In this document: piece after piece, positions 33,725 through 44,262 of the stretch
Numbering within the stretch: the first letter of the stretch is position 1
Layout of the letters: each line of letters opens with the position of its first letter
Origin: Actinoallomurus iriomotensis
GTDB lineage: Bacteria; Actinomycetota; Actinomycetes; Streptosporangiales; Streptosporangiaceae
NCBI RefSeq assembly: GCF_030269445.1
Contig: NZ_BSTJ01000007.1
Location: forward strand, 157,957 to 221,956
Direction of reading: 5' to 3'
Length of the DNA: 64,000 nucleotides
Translations under genes and position numbers: made by a program
The notes under the pieces: model-generated
Told to the model about the DNA's origin: nothing
Database searches by the model: none
What the model saw: only the letters and a program-made list of their open reading frames with translations

Positions 33725-35020
33725 TCAGCCGGTGAACTCCGTCGGGACGGCCGGGTAGCCGCGGGAGAGCTGGAACCCGTGGGAGGGGAGTTCGGCCAGG
33801 GCACGTTCATGGCGGGCACGGGCTTCGGCCAGGGGTTCGCGGCCGATGATCTCTCCGCCCCGTACGAGCGGCGTCAGCAGCGGCCGGTCGAACGGGCCCG
33901 GCGTGGGTTCGGCCGTGGAGACCATCTCCGCGATGGCCTTCCCGTCCTCGCCGATGTGGCGGACCGCCCACTTGCGGCCGCCCCGGCTCGGCTTGCCGAC
34001 CGAGCGCTTGGCGACGGGGCGCAGCAGGCCGTCGTCGGCCTCCTCGCGCGCCACCAGCTTGTACACCAGCGCCGCCGTCGGCGCGCCCGAGCCCGTGACC
34101 AGCGACGTCCCGACCCCGTACCCGTCGACGGGCGCGGCGGACAGGCCCGCGATCGAGTACTCGTCCAGGTCGCCGGTCACGATGATCCGCGTCTTCGACG
34201 CGCCCAGGGAGTCGAGCTGGGCACGCACCTCGTGCGCGGTCTCGGCCAGGTCGCCGCTGTCGAGCCGTACGGCGCCCAGCTCCGGCCCGGCCAGCTCCAC
34301 GGCCACGGCGACGGCACGGGCCACGTCGTACGTGTCGACCAGCAGGGTGGTGTCGCGGCCGAGCGCCTCGAGCTGGGCGCGGAAGGCGTGCCGTTCGCTG
34401 TCGTGCAGGAGCGTGAACGCGTGGGCGCTGGTGCCCGCGGTCGGCACGCCGTAGGACCGGCCGGCCTCCAGGTTCGAGGTCGAGGTGAACCCGGCGAGGT
34501 AGGCGGCCCGCGCGGACGCGACACCGGCCATCTCGTGCGTACGGCGCGAGCCCATCTCGATGATGGGGCGGCCGCCCGCGGCGTGCACCATGCGGGACGC
34601 GGCGGACGCGATCGCGGCGTCGTGGTTCAGGATCGACAGCGCGAGCGTCTCCAGGATGACCGCCTCGGCGAAGTTCCCCTCGACGACGAGGATCGGCGAG
34701 CCGGGAAAGTAAAGATCGCCCTCCGCGTATCCCCAGATGTCACCGGAGAACCGGTACGAGGCCAGCCACGCGGCCGTCGGCTCGTCCACGATGTCATGGG
34801 AGGTGAGGAACTCCAGCGCGGACTCGTCGAACCGGAAGGCCGCCAGGGCCTCCAGGAAGCGGCCGATCCCGGCCACGACGCCGTACCGGCGGCCCTCCGG
34901 GAGATGGCGCGCGAACACTTCGAACACCGCCCGGCGTGCCGCGGTGCCGGCGGCGAGCGCACCGCGCAGCATGGTGAGTTCGTAGCGGTCGGTCAGCAGT
35001 GCCGTCGTCGAAAGATCCAC
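33725..35020 (-). CDS. pncB: Nicotinate phosphoribosyltransferase
   Basis: Converts nicotinate and PRPP to nicotinate mononucleotide, using ATP. The 431-residue chain begins TALLTDRYELTMLRGAL and contains EMGSRRTHEMAG, LEAGRSYGVPTAGTSAHAF (with the phosphorylated-His segment) and the PRPP region AVRLDSGDLAE, then the family's GVGTSLVTGSGAP. GTG 35020 is chosen because conservation begins there; the frame continues to 35338 only as an antisense shadow of clpS. It forms a salvage operon with the nicotinamidase and is divergent from clpS. Confidence 0.93.
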   Translation of the reverse strand: MDLSTTALLTDRYELTMLRGALAAGTAARRAVFEVFARHLPEGRRYGVVAGIGRFLEALAAFRFDESALEFLTSHDIVDEPTAAWLASYRFSGDIWGYAEGDLYFPGSPILVVEGNFAEAVILETLALSILNHDAAIASAASRMVHAAGGRPIIEMGSRRTHEMAGVASARAAYLAGFTSTSNLEAGRSYGVPTAGTSAHAFTLLHDSERHAFRAQLEALGRDTTLLVDTYDVARAVAVAVELAGPELGAVRLDSGDLAETAHEVRAQLDSLGASKTRIIVTGDLDEYSIAGLSAAPVDGYGVGTSLVTGSGAPTAALVYKLVAREEADDGLLRPVAKRSVGKPSRGGRKWAVRHIGEDGKAIAEMVSTAEPTPGPFDRPLLTPLVRGGEIIGREPLAEARARHERALAELPSHGFQLSRGYPAVPTEFTG

Positions 35021-35086
35021 GAATGGCAGATTACGGTGAAGGTGTGCACGATGATTGAGGGGAGCTCCCGTTAAGGAGGCACCAAA

Positions 35087-35377
35087 GTGACCACGGCTCC
35101 CGTCGAACTCGGTCGACCGGACGCCGCCGAGGACGTACGACCGGACCGTCCGTGGGTGGCGATCGTGTGGAACGATCCCATCAACCTCATGTCCTACGTG
35201 ACCTACGTGTTCCAGGCCGTCTTCGGCTACTCCAAGCGGAAGGCCGAGAAGCTCATGCTCGACGTGCACCACAAGGGGCGCGCGGTCGTCTCCAGCGGCA
35301 CCCGCGAGGAGATGGAGCGCGACTGCGAGATCCTGCACTCCTACGGGCTGTGGGCGACCGTCAAGCAGGACGTCTGA
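35087..35377 (+). CDS. clpS: ClpS adaptor of the ClpCP protease
   Basis: N-degron adaptor (96 residues) that delivers substrates with bulky N-terminal residues to Clp ATPases. The binding-pocket motif [11 protein letters not shown] (28-38), the [12 protein letters not shown] helix and the terminal GLWATVKQD strand are all present. AAGGAGGC lies about 7-14 nt before GTG 35087. The stop overlaps the DUF2017 start (TGATG), so the two are translationally coupled, as in most actinobacteria. Confidence 0.95.
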   Translation: MTTAPVELGRPDAAEDVRPDRPWVAIVWNDPINLMSYVTYVFQAVFGYSKRKAEKLMLDVHHKGRAVVSSGTREEMERDCEILHSYGLWATVKQDV

Positions 35378-35919
35378 TGAACGGCGGCTTCACCGGCGCC
35401 CGCGGCGGAGGTGTGCGCCTGCGCATCGGCTCGGAGGAGGCGGCCGTCGTGCGCCTGCTCATGGGCCAGCTCATCGACCTTCTCGGCGAGGGCGGCGAGC
35501 CCGGCCCCCGGCCCGACGACGGCATGCCCGATCTCCAGCTGTCGGAGAACACCGCGGTCTCCGACGACCCGGTGCTGGCCCGGCTGTTCCCGGACGCCTA
35601 CGGCGAGGACCAGAAGGCCTCCGCCGAGTTCCGGCGCTACACCGAGGCAGGGCTGCGCGAGGGCAAGCGCGCCGCGGCCCGTACGGTGCTCGCGACGCTC
35701 GGCGAGGGCGGCGAGATCGTGCTCGGCCCCGACGAGGCGCAGGCGTGGCTGCGGTCCCTCAACGATCTGCGCCTGGCGCTCGGCGTGCGCCTCGACATCA
35801 CCGAGGAGACGCTCGACCAGATGCGGAGCTTCGACTGGGACGATCCGCGCAATGCCGGATACGCCGCGTACGACTGGCTGACGTACCTCCAGGAAAGCCT
35901 CGTACGCGCCCTCTGGTGA
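35377..35919 (+). CDS. DUF2017 protein
   Basis: A 180-residue actinobacterial DUF2017 protein of unknown function. Recognisable blocks are EEAAVVRLLMGQLIDLL near the start, DPVLARLFPDAYGED in the middle and AYDWLTYLQESLVRAL at the end. It starts within the clpS stop codon and is followed after 35 bp by mec. The constant link to clpS suggests a protease-related role, but nothing in the sequence proves it. Confidence 0.93.
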   Translation: MNGGFTGARGGGVRLRIGSEEAAVVRLLMGQLIDLLGEGGEPGPRPDDGMPDLQLSENTAVSDDPVLARLFPDAYGEDQKASAEFRRYTEAGLREGKRAAARTVLATLGEGGEIVLGPDEAQAWLRSLNDLRLALGVRLDITEETLDQMRSFDWDDPRNAGYAAYDWLTYLQESLVRALW

Positions 35920-35954
35920 ACGGGCCTTTGAGGGGTCGTCGCTACGCTGTGCCC

Positions 35955-36386
35955 ATGCTGATGATCGAGCGCGCCATCGTTGACCAGATCATCGCGCACG
36001 CGCGCGCCGACCATCCCGACGAGGCGTGCGGCGTCGTGGCCGGCCCGATCGGCTCCGACCGGCCCACGCGCTTCGTCAGGATGGCGAACGCCGAGCGCTC
36101 GCCGACCTTCTACCGCTTCGACTCGATGGAGCAGTTCCAGGTGTGGAAGGAGATGGACGACCGCGACGAGGAACCGGTCGTGATCTACCACTCCCACACC
36201 GCCACGGAGGCGTACCCCTCGCGTACCGACGTCTCCTACGCCTCCGAGCCGAACGCCCACTACGTCCTGGTCTCCACGCGCGAGGCCGACGAGACGGAGT
36301 TCCGCTCGTACCGGATCGTCGACGGCGAGATCACCGAGGAGGAGGTCTCCATCGTGGAGGCCGGCGAATCCGACTCGGTAAACTGA
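35955..36386 (+). CDS. mec: JAMM-type [CysO]-cysteine peptidase (Mec)
   Basis: Zinc peptidase that releases cysteine from the CysO-cysteine adduct. The 143-residue MPN/JAMM domain has the early Glu in HPDEACGVVAG and the zinc motif HSHTATEAYPSRTDVSYA, which is HxH-x7-S-x2-D. It is 201 bp upstream of cysO and in line with cysM, the same trio as Mycobacterium tuberculosis Rv1334-Rv1336. Confidence 0.94.
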   Translation: MLMIERAIVDQIIAHARADHPDEACGVVAGPIGSDRPTRFVRMANAERSPTFYRFDSMEQFQVWKEMDDRDEEPVVIYHSHTATEAYPSRTDVSYASEPNAHYVLVSTREADETEFRSYRIVDGEITEEEVSIVEAGESDSVN

Positions 36387-36394
36387 CCAGCGTG

Positions 36395-36499
36395 ATGACG
36401 ACGATGATGAAGCGCCGCGGACGCGGGCGTGTCGTCGCACCCGTGCAGAACTTCCTGTTCGGCCACAGCCGCGCCGAGATCGTCTACGACTGTCACTGA
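36395..36499 (+). CDS. Possible 34-residue leader peptide before cysO
   Basis: A short frame (ATG 36395, or GTG 36392) begins 9 bp after the mec stop and reads MTTMMKRRGRGRVVAP then ends VYDCH. A Cys next to the last residue, together with the position upstream of cysteine-biosynthesis genes, suggests a cysteine-responsive leader. It does not match the HVDL..SALC type seen at 51454, and no strong Shine-Dalgarno is visible, so it may be untranslated. Confidence 0.3.
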   Translation: MTTMMKRRGRGRVVAPVQNFLFGHSRAEIVYDCH

Positions 36500-36587
36500 G
36501 GCATTTCCCCCGAGGCATGGAATCCCCGGGCGATGCCGTGTGTTGGCGTGCGTTGCCGGGGACCGTACGACGAAGGAGCACATCGCC
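36500..36587 (+). other. Structured leader upstream of cysO
   Basis: The 88 bp before cysO contain two interleaved complementary pieces: TCCCCGG near 36524 can pair with CCGGGGA near 36556, and GGCAT/ATGCC lie inside the same stretch. This could form alternative hairpins of an attenuator. GAAGGAGC just before ATG 36588 is the ribosome-binding site. No known riboswitch consensus was recognised. Confidence 0.35.
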
Positions 36588-37808
<1,221 letters not shown>

Positions 37809-37809
<1 letters not shown>

Positions 37810-37852
37810 GCGCCGGTGGGTCCTCCCACGGATGGGAAGGACCACCGGTGCC
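37809..37852. terminator. Strong bidirectional terminator hairpin
   Basis: A long near-perfect hairpin of about 20 bp with two bulges and one G-U pair begins at the cysM stop codon (GGCGCCGGTGGG...CCACCGGTGCC), with loop CGGA. It lies between cysM and the convergent exported-protein gene and should terminate both. Confidence 0.7.
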
Positions 37853-37864
37853 GCGGTGAGGTCG

Positions 37865-38821
37865 TCAGCAGGCCGTGTCGGGGTCGTAGTCCGTGGGCAA
37901 TCCCTGCACCAGCCAGGGCTTACCACCCCCGAACCAGTACGACGAGGCGTTGGCCGGATCGCAGTAGGTCGCGCCCGGGTGGCTCCAGCCGGCGATCCAG
38001 ATGGGCAGCCCGACCTTGAAGCCGTTGGTGATCTTGCCCCACTGCAACTGCGTGGAGTAGATGCCCGCCTGTTTGTGCTGTGCCGTCAGAGCGGCGATCG
38101 CGGCGCCGACTATGGTGCTGTTGACCTTCGGATCGCAGGTCCAGAAGTTCGCCGCGTAACAGTCCGGGCCGGGTTGGTTGATGCTGGTGGCGGTCGGAAG
38201 CTCGACGTCGAGCCAGTAGGAATTGCTCGTCGCGCCTGCGGCTGTCGCGATCTGGACCGAGTAGTTCGCGGCGTTCCAGCCCCAGTTGAAGGCCTGGCAG
38301 TAGTAATTGTCGGACGCGCAGTTTCCGGCCGGCCCGTGGTAAGCGTATTGGAGTGCCGTGTCAGTCGTGGAACCGATGGGCGAGTCGAGAATCATGTACT
38401 GCGCATGGACGCCGTTCGGTGACCAGGCCAGTTGCTGTTCGATGCAGGGGAGTGCGGTGAACGGAGTTCCGTCGTTCACTCCCACGACCGCGATGTCGGA
38501 GTCGGGTGGCAACACGGGATTGTGCGCCGGACACTGGGGCCAGGAGATGTCGTAGCCGGTTGCTCCGGTAGGCCAGATGTTCTCGGCCCTGTGCGCCGGC
38601 GTGCCCGTGCGGGCGGCGTTCGGGAGGCTGGAGCGTGCCGGTGCTTGAGGGATGTACTCCTTCGTTCCGTCGAGGCTCTTGATGGGCAATCCGCCGATCG
38701 CGTCGGACGCCACAGTGTGAATGACTTCCGGCCGAGTGGTGTCCGCCTGGGCCGGCACGGCCGCTGCCAGAGTCGAGCCGGCCACCAGCAGCGCCGACAT
38801 TCCTGACCAAATCTTACGCAA
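37865..38821 (-). CDS. Secreted protein, possible GH25/DUF1906-like barrel
   Basis: A 318-residue exported protein. A signal peptide (about 1-26, ending PAQA) precedes a region starting GYDISWPQCPAHNP, with DIAVVGVNDGTPF, NYYCQAFNWGWNAA, SYWLDVELPTATS and GLPIWIAGWSHP. The DISWPQC...LDVE...W pattern resembles lysozyme-like GH25 or DUF1906 TIM barrels, but I cannot confirm the catalytic acids. It has many Cys residues, as expected for a disulfide-bonded extracellular enzyme. Start is TTG 38821, chosen because AAAAGGAG lies 8 nt upstream. Confidence 0.75.
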   Translation of the reverse strand: MRKIWSGMSALLVAGSTLAAAVPAQADTTRPEVIHTVASDAIGGLPIKSLDGTKEYIPQAPARSSLPNAARTGTPAHRAENIWPTGATGYDISWPQCPAHNPVLPPDSDIAVVGVNDGTPFTALPCIEQQLAWSPNGVHAQYMILDSPIGSTTDTALQYAYHGPAGNCASDNYYCQAFNWGWNAANYSVQIATAAGATSNSYWLDVELPTATSINQPGPDCYAANFWTCDPKVNSTIVGAAIAALTAQHKQAGIYSTQLQWGKITNGFKVGLPIWIAGWSHPGATYCDPANASSYWFGGGKPWLVQGLPTDYDPDTAC

Positions 38822-39159
38822 CTATTACTCCTTTTACCGGTAATTTTTCCGTATGGTACAGACCGCATATAGGCGCGGCAGTGGTCTCGCGTAATGTTTC
38901 AACAAAGAAGCCCTTCTTGCCCTTGTCGGGGGTGGCGGCGTGCGGTGACCGAGGAGTCTCACACCGGTACTTCGCCGCAGCGCCCGATCTCGTTCACGGA
39001 TCCGCGTAGGCGGAGAAGCACGCGGCGGTCATGGTGCCGCCAGAGCCGGTAAGGATCGCCGATCGTGACGTGCTCGCCGTCGGCGGCGGAGGTACGTGCG
39101 TCTGTGGGACGCCGTCTCTTGGCGCCCGGCTCAGAAGAGCGGCCGGTTAGGCGGTCGGC
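38822..39159. other. Intergenic region without a recognisable gene
   Basis: 338 bp between the exported-protein gene and the 3' end of the GAF-ANTAR gene. The part next to 38822 is A+T-rich and holds TTACCGGTAA (38834-38843), a 10-bp palindrome and likely regulator site for the exported-protein gene. AAGAAG/CTTCTT lies at 38905-38918. Beyond about 38950 I see only G+C-rich sequence with no supported frame or RNA. Confidence 0.5.
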
Positions 39160-39873
39160 TCAGTCGCGGTCGGTCGGGGGTGGGGTGAACTCTCCGGTCT
39201 TGGCCAGGCGTTCGGCGACGTCGCGCAGTTTGACGTTCGAGTGCTGGGACGACGCGCTGAGCAGGGCGAACGCTTCCTGGGCGTCGACCCTGTACCGCTC
39301 CATCAAGATGCCCTTCGCCTGTCCGATGACATCGCGGCTCTCGAGCGCGGCCCGCAGTTGCGTGCGTTCGCCGATGGTGGCCATCGCGATGGCGGCGCAG
39401 GCCGCGATCGAGGTGCCGATCCGTTCGGCGGCCGGGGAGAAGGCGTGCGGCTTCGGGGAGTACAGGCTCAGGACGCCCACCGTGCCGATCCGTACGGACA
39501 GGCGGTACGTCAGCACCGAGCGTACGCCCAGCGCGACCGCCACCGGGGCGAACCTCGGCCAGCGTGACTCGTAGGCCAGGTCGTCGGCGCGCACGATGTC
39601 GGTGAGCAGGGCGTCCAGGCACGGGCCCTCGCCGACGTCGTACTGCAGCGCGTCCAGCCGTGCCGCCAGATCGCCGGTGTAGAGGGGCGTCGACGCGCCG
39701 TCCTGGCCCAGCATCGTCGCCCCCGCATGGGCGGTGCCGGGTATCTCGTTCTCGGCCAACCGCAGGAGCTGCTGGACGACGAGGGCCGCGTCGTCCTCGG
39801 CCTCCAGGACTCGCGCGAGCCCCGCCAGGTGATGGCTCACTCCATCAACCGGCGTCATCTCGTCAGACGGCAT
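39160..39873 (-). CDS. GAF and ANTAR domain RNA-binding antiterminator
   Basis: A 237-residue response regulator. A GAF sensory domain (about 15-165) contains GVSHHLAGLARVLEAEDD and DVGEGPCLDALL. The ANTAR three-helix domain (about 170-235) reads RTQLRAALESRDVIGQAKGI, then LMERYRVDAQEAFALLSASS. ANTAR proteins bind paired RNA hairpins to prevent termination. ATG 39873 is used; MTPVDG at 39858 is an alternative. It is divergent from the thioesterase gene. Confidence 0.9.
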   Translation of the reverse strand: MPSDEMTPVDGVSHHLAGLARVLEAEDDAALVVQQLLRLAENEIPGTAHAGATMLGQDGASTPLYTGDLAARLDALQYDVGEGPCLDALLTDIVRADDLAYESRWPRFAPVAVALGVRSVLTYRLSVRIGTVGVLSLYSPKPHAFSPAAERIGTSIAACAAIAMATIGERTQLRAALESRDVIGQAKGILMERYRVDAQEAFALLSASSQHSNVKLRDVAERLAKTGEFTPPPTDRD

Positions 39874-40034
39874 CGCCCCGCGGTTCTGATCCGGGCCGGG
39901 CACACCGCCCGGACATTCTCCACGTCGACCATCCCAATCCGACGGCCACCTGGAAAGCCAGGACGCGAACGGACCGCCTCGTACTATCCCGAGAGCGAAG
40001 GAGGGTCGTCGCGCGTGACCCTTCTGAGGTGTCC

Positions 40035-40051
40035 CGGTATGGTGCATACCG
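40035..40051. promoter_or_regulatory. Dyad symmetry upstream of the thioesterase gene
   Basis: CGGTATG-gtg-CATACCG is a perfect 7-bp inverted repeat with a 3-bp centre, 33 bp before the thioesterase start and within the shared divergent region of the GAF-ANTAR gene. It looks like a dimeric repressor site overlapping a promoter. The regulator is unknown. Confidence 0.55.
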
Positions 40052-40084
40052 AATATCGTTCTAATTTTCCGGTTGGGGGCTGGC

Positions 40085-40879
40085 ATGGGCGGATTCGGCG
40101 AGGCGACGGCGGTACGGCGTACGGGCGAGGGGCGTTACTCCGCCGTGCTCGACGCCGACTTCGGGTTCGAGCAGGCGCTCAACGGCGGCTACCTGATGGC
40201 CGTCCTCGCCCGGGCCGCCCTGGACGCCGCCGACCGCCCGCACCCGATCTCCACCGCCGCGAGCTTCCTGCGGGTCGCCAAGCCCGGCCCCGCCGAGGTG
40301 CTCGTCGAGACGCGCAAGTCCGGGCGTACGGCCGAGGTCGCCCGCGTCTCCCTCGTCCAGGACGACACCCCGATCGTCGACGCCCTGATCACCACCGGAG
40401 CCCTCGACGGCGACGCCGAACCCCTCTACTCCGAGGACGCCGGTCACCTCCCGGCGATCGAGGAGTGCGTCACCTTCGGCGGCGACGGCGGCGGGAAGGA
40501 CGGGTTCGCCGCCCAGATCGACATGCGGTACGACCCGGCCACCATGGGCTGGCTCGACGGCCGGCCGAGCGGCCGGCTGGAGATGCGCTCCCACTTCCGG
40601 CTCCGGGAGCCGTACGAGCCCGACGGCGTCCTGCTGGCGCTCGCCGTCGACGCGCTCCCGCCGGTCGTGCTGAACACCGGACGGTACGGCTGGTCGCCCA
40701 CGGTCGAACTGACCTGGCACATGCGGGCCGTACCGGCGCCGGGACCGCTCGCCCTGTACGGCAGCGGTCGCCTGGTCAATGACGGCTGGTTCGACGAGGA
40801 GGTCGAGGTGCGGGACGCGGCCGGCCGGCTGGTCGCCCAGAGCCGTCAGCTCGCCCGCGCCGGTCGCCGTCCCTCCTGA
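40085..40879 (+). CDS. Thioesterase family protein (hot-dog fold, TesB-like)
   Basis: A 264-residue double hot-dog acyl-CoA thioesterase. The first domain contains FGFEQALNGGYLMAVLARAA and HPISTAASFLRVAKPGPAEV; the second contains FRLREPYEPDGVLLALAVDA and WSPTVELTWHMRAVPAPGPL. Typical length. ATG 40085 follows GGGGG by 5 nt. It probably hydrolyses a fatty-acyl or CoA-linked intermediate; no pathway partner is adjacent. Confidence 0.87.
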   Translation: MGGFGEATAVRRTGEGRYSAVLDADFGFEQALNGGYLMAVLARAALDAADRPHPISTAASFLRVAKPGPAEVLVETRKSGRTAEVARVSLVQDDTPIVDALITTGALDGDAEPLYSEDAGHLPAIEECVTFGGDGGGKDGFAAQIDMRYDPATMGWLDGRPSGRLEMRSHFRLREPYEPDGVLLALAVDALPPVVLNTGRYGWSPTVELTWHMRAVPAPGPLALYGSGRLVNDGWFDEEVEVRDAAGRLVAQSRQLARAGRRPS

Positions 40880-41149
40880 CGAGTCCTGGAAGTCGTTCCA
40901 TCTGGAGGTCGGCCGGCCGTGCTCGCCGGCGTCGGCGGCCGCCTGGTCGGCCTTGTCGGAGGCATGTCCGGTGGCGGGCACGGAGGCCGGGGCGCGAACG
41001 TGCTCGCGGCGGCGCGGCCCGTCAGACCGCCCGAGCGGGCCGCAACCGTCACCGACCGGGCACGCGTCGCGAGAGGCCGGCGAAATACCCGTGTGACATG
41101 CAGCGCATTGATGCCGCGTCGCCCGCGGCGTTCTCTAGCCTGTGGGGTC
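40880..41149. other. Intergenic region before murI
   Basis: 270 bp, strongly G+C-rich. TAGCCT at 41135-41140 could be the murI -10 box; no good -35 was found. I see no small gene or RNA here. Confidence 0.35.
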
Positions 41150-41965
41150 ATGTCTGACGCTTCGATCGGAATCTTCGACAGCGGCGTCGGCGGGCTGACC
41201 GTCGCCCGTGCGATCCTCGACCAGCTACCGGACGAGCCGCTTTTGTACGTCGCGGACACGGCGCGTTTCCCGTACGGGCCGAAGCCGATCGCCGAGGTGC
41301 GCGCGAACGCCCTCGAGGTGCTGGACCACCTTGTCGAACAAGGCGTGAAAATGCTCGTGATCGCCTGCAACAGCGCCAGCTCCGCGGTGCTGCGCGACGC
41401 GCGTGAGCGCTATCAGGTGCCGGTGATCGAGGTCATCCAGCCCGCGGTACGGGCGGCGGTGAGTGCGACGAGTACGGGAAAGGTGGGCTTGGTCGCGACT
41501 CGTGCGACGGTGACCAGTCGCGCCTATGAGGACGCGTTCGCCGCTGCGCCTCATGTGACACTGACAAGTGTCGCCTGTCCGCGTTTTGTGGAGTTCGTGG
41601 AGCGGGGCATCACCAGGGGCGACGAACTACTCGGCGTCGCACGAGAGTATTTGGCACCGATTGTCGAGGCGGGCTGTGACACGCTCATCCTCGGTTGCAC
41701 GCATTACCCCTTGCTGACCGGAGTGATCTCCTACGTCGCCGGAGACCGGGTGACCCTCGTCTCCAGCGCCGAGGAGACCGCCAAAGACGTCTACCGGGTA
41801 CTGCACGACCGCCGCCTGGCCAGAGCGGAGGGCTCCCCGGAACCGTGCCACCGGTTCCTCGCGACGGGGGATCCCGCGCCGTTCGGCGCACTCGGCCGCC
41901 GCTTCCTCGGCCCGGAGATCGGGCTTGTCGAATCCGCACCGGTGGGCATCACGTTCTCGGCGTGA
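41150..41965 (+). CDS. murI: Glutamate racemase
   Basis: Makes D-glutamate for peptidoglycan. The 271-residue protein has the two catalytic cysteines, Cys73 in ACNSAS and Cys183 in GCTHYPLL, with [11 protein letters not shown] at the start and PYGPK at 42-46. Start is ATG 41150, fitting [10 protein letters not shown] close to the N-terminus. It begins the run murI, MBL, rph and RdgB-type pyrophosphatase on the same strand. Confidence 0.95.
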   Translation: MSDASIGIFDSGVGGLTVARAILDQLPDEPLLYVADTARFPYGPKPIAEVRANALEVLDHLVEQGVKMLVIACNSASSAVLRDARERYQVPVIEVIQPAVRAAVSATSTGKVGLVATRATVTSRAYEDAFAAAPHVTLTSVACPRFVEFVERGITRGDELLGVAREYLAPIVEAGCDTLILGCTHYPLLTGVISYVAGDRVTLVSSAEETAKDVYRVLHDRRLARAEGSPEPCHRFLATGDPAPFGALGRRFLGPEIGLVESAPVGITFSA

Positions 41966-42077
41966 GAACGGCCCGCGGGACACTGGAAGAGGGGAGCGTC
42001 GATCCAGGTGGATGACGCACGAAGGCGACAGCGGAACCGATCGTCCTGCTCTCGGGCGACGTGAGGAGGCCGGCAAC

Positions 42078-42827
42078 GTGCGGATTACGGTGATCGGCTG
42101 TTCGGGGAGCTTTCCGGGGCCGGACAGCCCGGCCTCGTGTTATCTGGTCCAGGCCGGCGGCTTCGCGCTGCTGCTCGACCTCGGCAGCGGCGCCCTCGGC
42201 GCGCTGCAGAACCACATCGGCCTCTATGACATCGATGCGATTCTGTTCACTCACCTGCACGCGGACCATTGCCTGGATCTCTGTGGTTACTGGGTGGCGC
42301 GCAAGTACGCACCGGACGGCCTGAAACCACGCATCCCGGTCTACGGGCCGGGCGGAGTGGCCGAGCGGATGGCGCGCGCGTACGACCTGGATCCCGAGCC
42401 GGGTATGTCGGAGGCGTTCGACTTCCGCACGCTGGCGCCGGGGACGTTCGACGTCGGGCCGTTCACCGTGACGGCCGCGACGGTGAACCATCCGGTCGAG
42501 GCGTACGGGTTCCGCGTGGAGTACGAGGGCGCGGCCCTCGCCTACACCGGCGACACCGGAGAGTGCGAGGCGCTCGTGGACCTGGCGCGCGGCGTCGACC
42601 TGCTGCTGGCCGAGGCGTCCTTCGTCGAGCGGGAAGGGCTGCCGGACGATCTGCACCTCACCGCGCGGCAGGCGGGCGTGTACGCCACGCGGGCGGACGC
42701 CGGGCGGCTCGTCCTCACCCACCTGGTCCCGTGGAACGACCCCGGCCACACGCTGGCGGAGGCGAAGTCCAGCGGTTACCGGGGTCACATCGAACTGGCC
42801 AGCCAAGGAGCCGTGTACGACCTGTAG
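42078..42827 (+). CDS. MBL-fold metallohydrolase
   Basis: A 249-residue metallo-beta-lactamase-fold hydrolase. The metal motif HLHADH is at 59-64, with further ligands in VNHPVEAY, the Asp in YTGDTGE and the terminal His in LTHLVPW. It is the actinobacterial cyclic-nucleotide-phosphodiesterase-like or RNase Z-like MBL that usually follows murI. GTG 42078 has GAGGAGG 8-14 nt upstream. Substrate unknown. Confidence 0.9.
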   Translation: MRITVIGCSGSFPGPDSPASCYLVQAGGFALLLDLGSGALGALQNHIGLYDIDAILFTHLHADHCLDLCGYWVARKYAPDGLKPRIPVYGPGGVAERMARAYDLDPEPGMSEAFDFRTLAPGTFDVGPFTVTAATVNHPVEAYGFRVEYEGAALAYTGDTGECEALVDLARGVDLLLAEASFVEREGLPDDLHLTARQAGVYATRADAGRLVLTHLVPWNDPGHTLAEAKSSGYRGHIELASQGAVYDL

Positions 42828-42878
42828 ATCGCGCCGGGCCGCCGCCCCCGGCGGTCCGGTCTCGATAGGGTGAACGAC

Positions 42879-43598
42879 ATGGCTCGTCCCGACGATCGTT
42901 CAGCCGACCAGCTCCGCCCCGTCACCATCCGTCGCGGATGGCTCACCCATGCGGAGGGCTCGGTGCTGGTGGAGTTCGGCGGCACCCGCGTTCTGTGCGC
43001 CGCCACGGTGCAGGGCTCGGTGCCCCGGTGGCGCCGCGACTCCGGACTCGGCTGGGTCACCGCGGAGTACGCGATGCTTCCGCGCGCGACCACGACGCGC
43101 AACGACCGCGAGTCGGTCAAGGGGAAGATCGGCGGCCGTACGCACGAGATCTCCCGGCTCGTCGGCCGGTCCCTGCGGGCGTGCGTCGACTTCAAGGCGC
43201 TCGGTGAGAACACCATCCTGCTCGACTGCGACGTGCTGGAGGCCGACGGCGGCACCCGCACCGCCGCGATCACCGGGGCGTACGTCGCCCTGGCCGACGC
43301 GGTCGCCTGGATGCGTGACCGCAAGATGGTCAAGTCCAGCCCGCTCGTCGGTTCCGTCGCCGCGGTGAGCGTCGGCATCATCGACGGCGAGCCCCGGCTC
43401 GACCTGTGCTACGAAGAGGACGTCGCGGCCGAGACCGACATGAACGTCGTCTGCACCGGCGACGGCCGCTTCGTCGAGGTCCAGGGCACGGCCGAGGGCC
43501 AGCCGTTCGACCGTTCGGAGCTCGACGCCCTGCTCGACCTGGCGGCCGGCGGCTGCGCCGAGCTCACCCGCATCCAGCAGGAGGTCCTGGGCTCGTGA
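42879..43598 (+). CDS. rph: Ribonuclease PH
   Basis: Phosphorolytic 3'-5' exoribonuclease that trims tRNA 3' ends. The 239-residue protein shows [20 protein letters not shown] near the N-terminus, the basic loop [41 protein letters not shown] (catalytic Asp region) and [23 protein letters not shown] 42879 is preferred; GTG 42870 is in frame. The stop overlaps the start of the next gene by 4 bp (GTGA). Confidence 0.96.
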   Translation: MARPDDRSADQLRPVTIRRGWLTHAEGSVLVEFGGTRVLCAATVQGSVPRWRRDSGLGWVTAEYAMLPRATTTRNDRESVKGKIGGRTHEISRLVGRSLRACVDFKALGENTILLDCDVLEADGGTRTAAITGAYVALADAVAWMRDRKMVKSSPLVGSVAAVSVGIIDGEPRLDLCYEEDVAAETDMNVVCTGDGRFVEVQGTAEGQPFDRSELDALLDLAAGGCAELTRIQQEVLGS

Positions 43599-44188
43599 AG
43601 GTCGTCCTCGCCACCCGCAACCAGGGCAAGGTCGTCGAGCTGCGCCGGATCCTCGACGGCGTCGACGTCGTCGGCCTCGACGAGTACCCGGACGCGCCCG
43701 ACGTCCCGGAGACCGAGCTGACGTTCCAGGGCAACGCCCTGCTGAAGGCGCGCGCGATCGCCGCGCACACCGGCCTGCCCGCCGTCGCCGACGACTCCGG
43801 CCTGTGCGTCGACGCGCTGAACGGCATGCCGGGAGTCTTCTCCGCCCGCTGGGCGGGCCGGCACGGCGACGACGAGGCCAACATCGACCTGCTGCTGGGG
43901 CAGCTGGCCGACGTGGCGCCGGAGCTGCGGGGCGCCCGCTTCGTCTGCGTCGCCGCCGTCGCCTGGCCGTCGGGCGAGGAGGAAACGGTCGAAGGCCAGC
44001 TGAGCGGCCACGTCATCGGCGAACGCCGCGGCGCGAACGGCTTCGGCTACGACCCGATCTTCGTCCCGGACGACGAGACCCGTACGACCGCGGAGCTGTC
44101 GCCGGAGGCGAAGGACGCCATCAGCCACCGCGGCAAGGCGTTCCGCGCCCTCGCCGAACGCCTGGCCCAGCGGTCGGCGACCGCGTAG
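43595..44188 (+). CDS. rdgB: XTP/dITP diphosphatase (RdgB/HAM1 family)
   Basis: Removes non-canonical purine nucleotides (ITP, dITP, XTP) as pyrophosphate and monophosphate. The 197-residue HAM1 protein contains [52 protein letters not shown] and the late [11 protein letters not shown] and [10 protein letters not shown] motifs. Its GTG start lies in the rph stop, with GGAGGT about 10 nt upstream, so rph and rdgB are coupled, as is usual. Confidence 0.96.
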   Translation: MKVVLATRNQGKVVELRRILDGVDVVGLDEYPDAPDVPETELTFQGNALLKARAIAAHTGLPAVADDSGLCVDALNGMPGVFSARWAGRHGDDEANIDLLLGQLADVAPELRGARFVCVAAVAWPSGEEETVEGQLSGHVIGERRGANGFGYDPIFVPDDETRTTAELSPEAKDAISHRGKAFRALAERLAQRSATA

Positions 44189-44262
44189 TCGCCGCTCCGT
44201 AGTCCTACAAATAGGACGTAGGGGCATGACAACGACAAAGTTGCCTTAGGCGTCAATCAATC

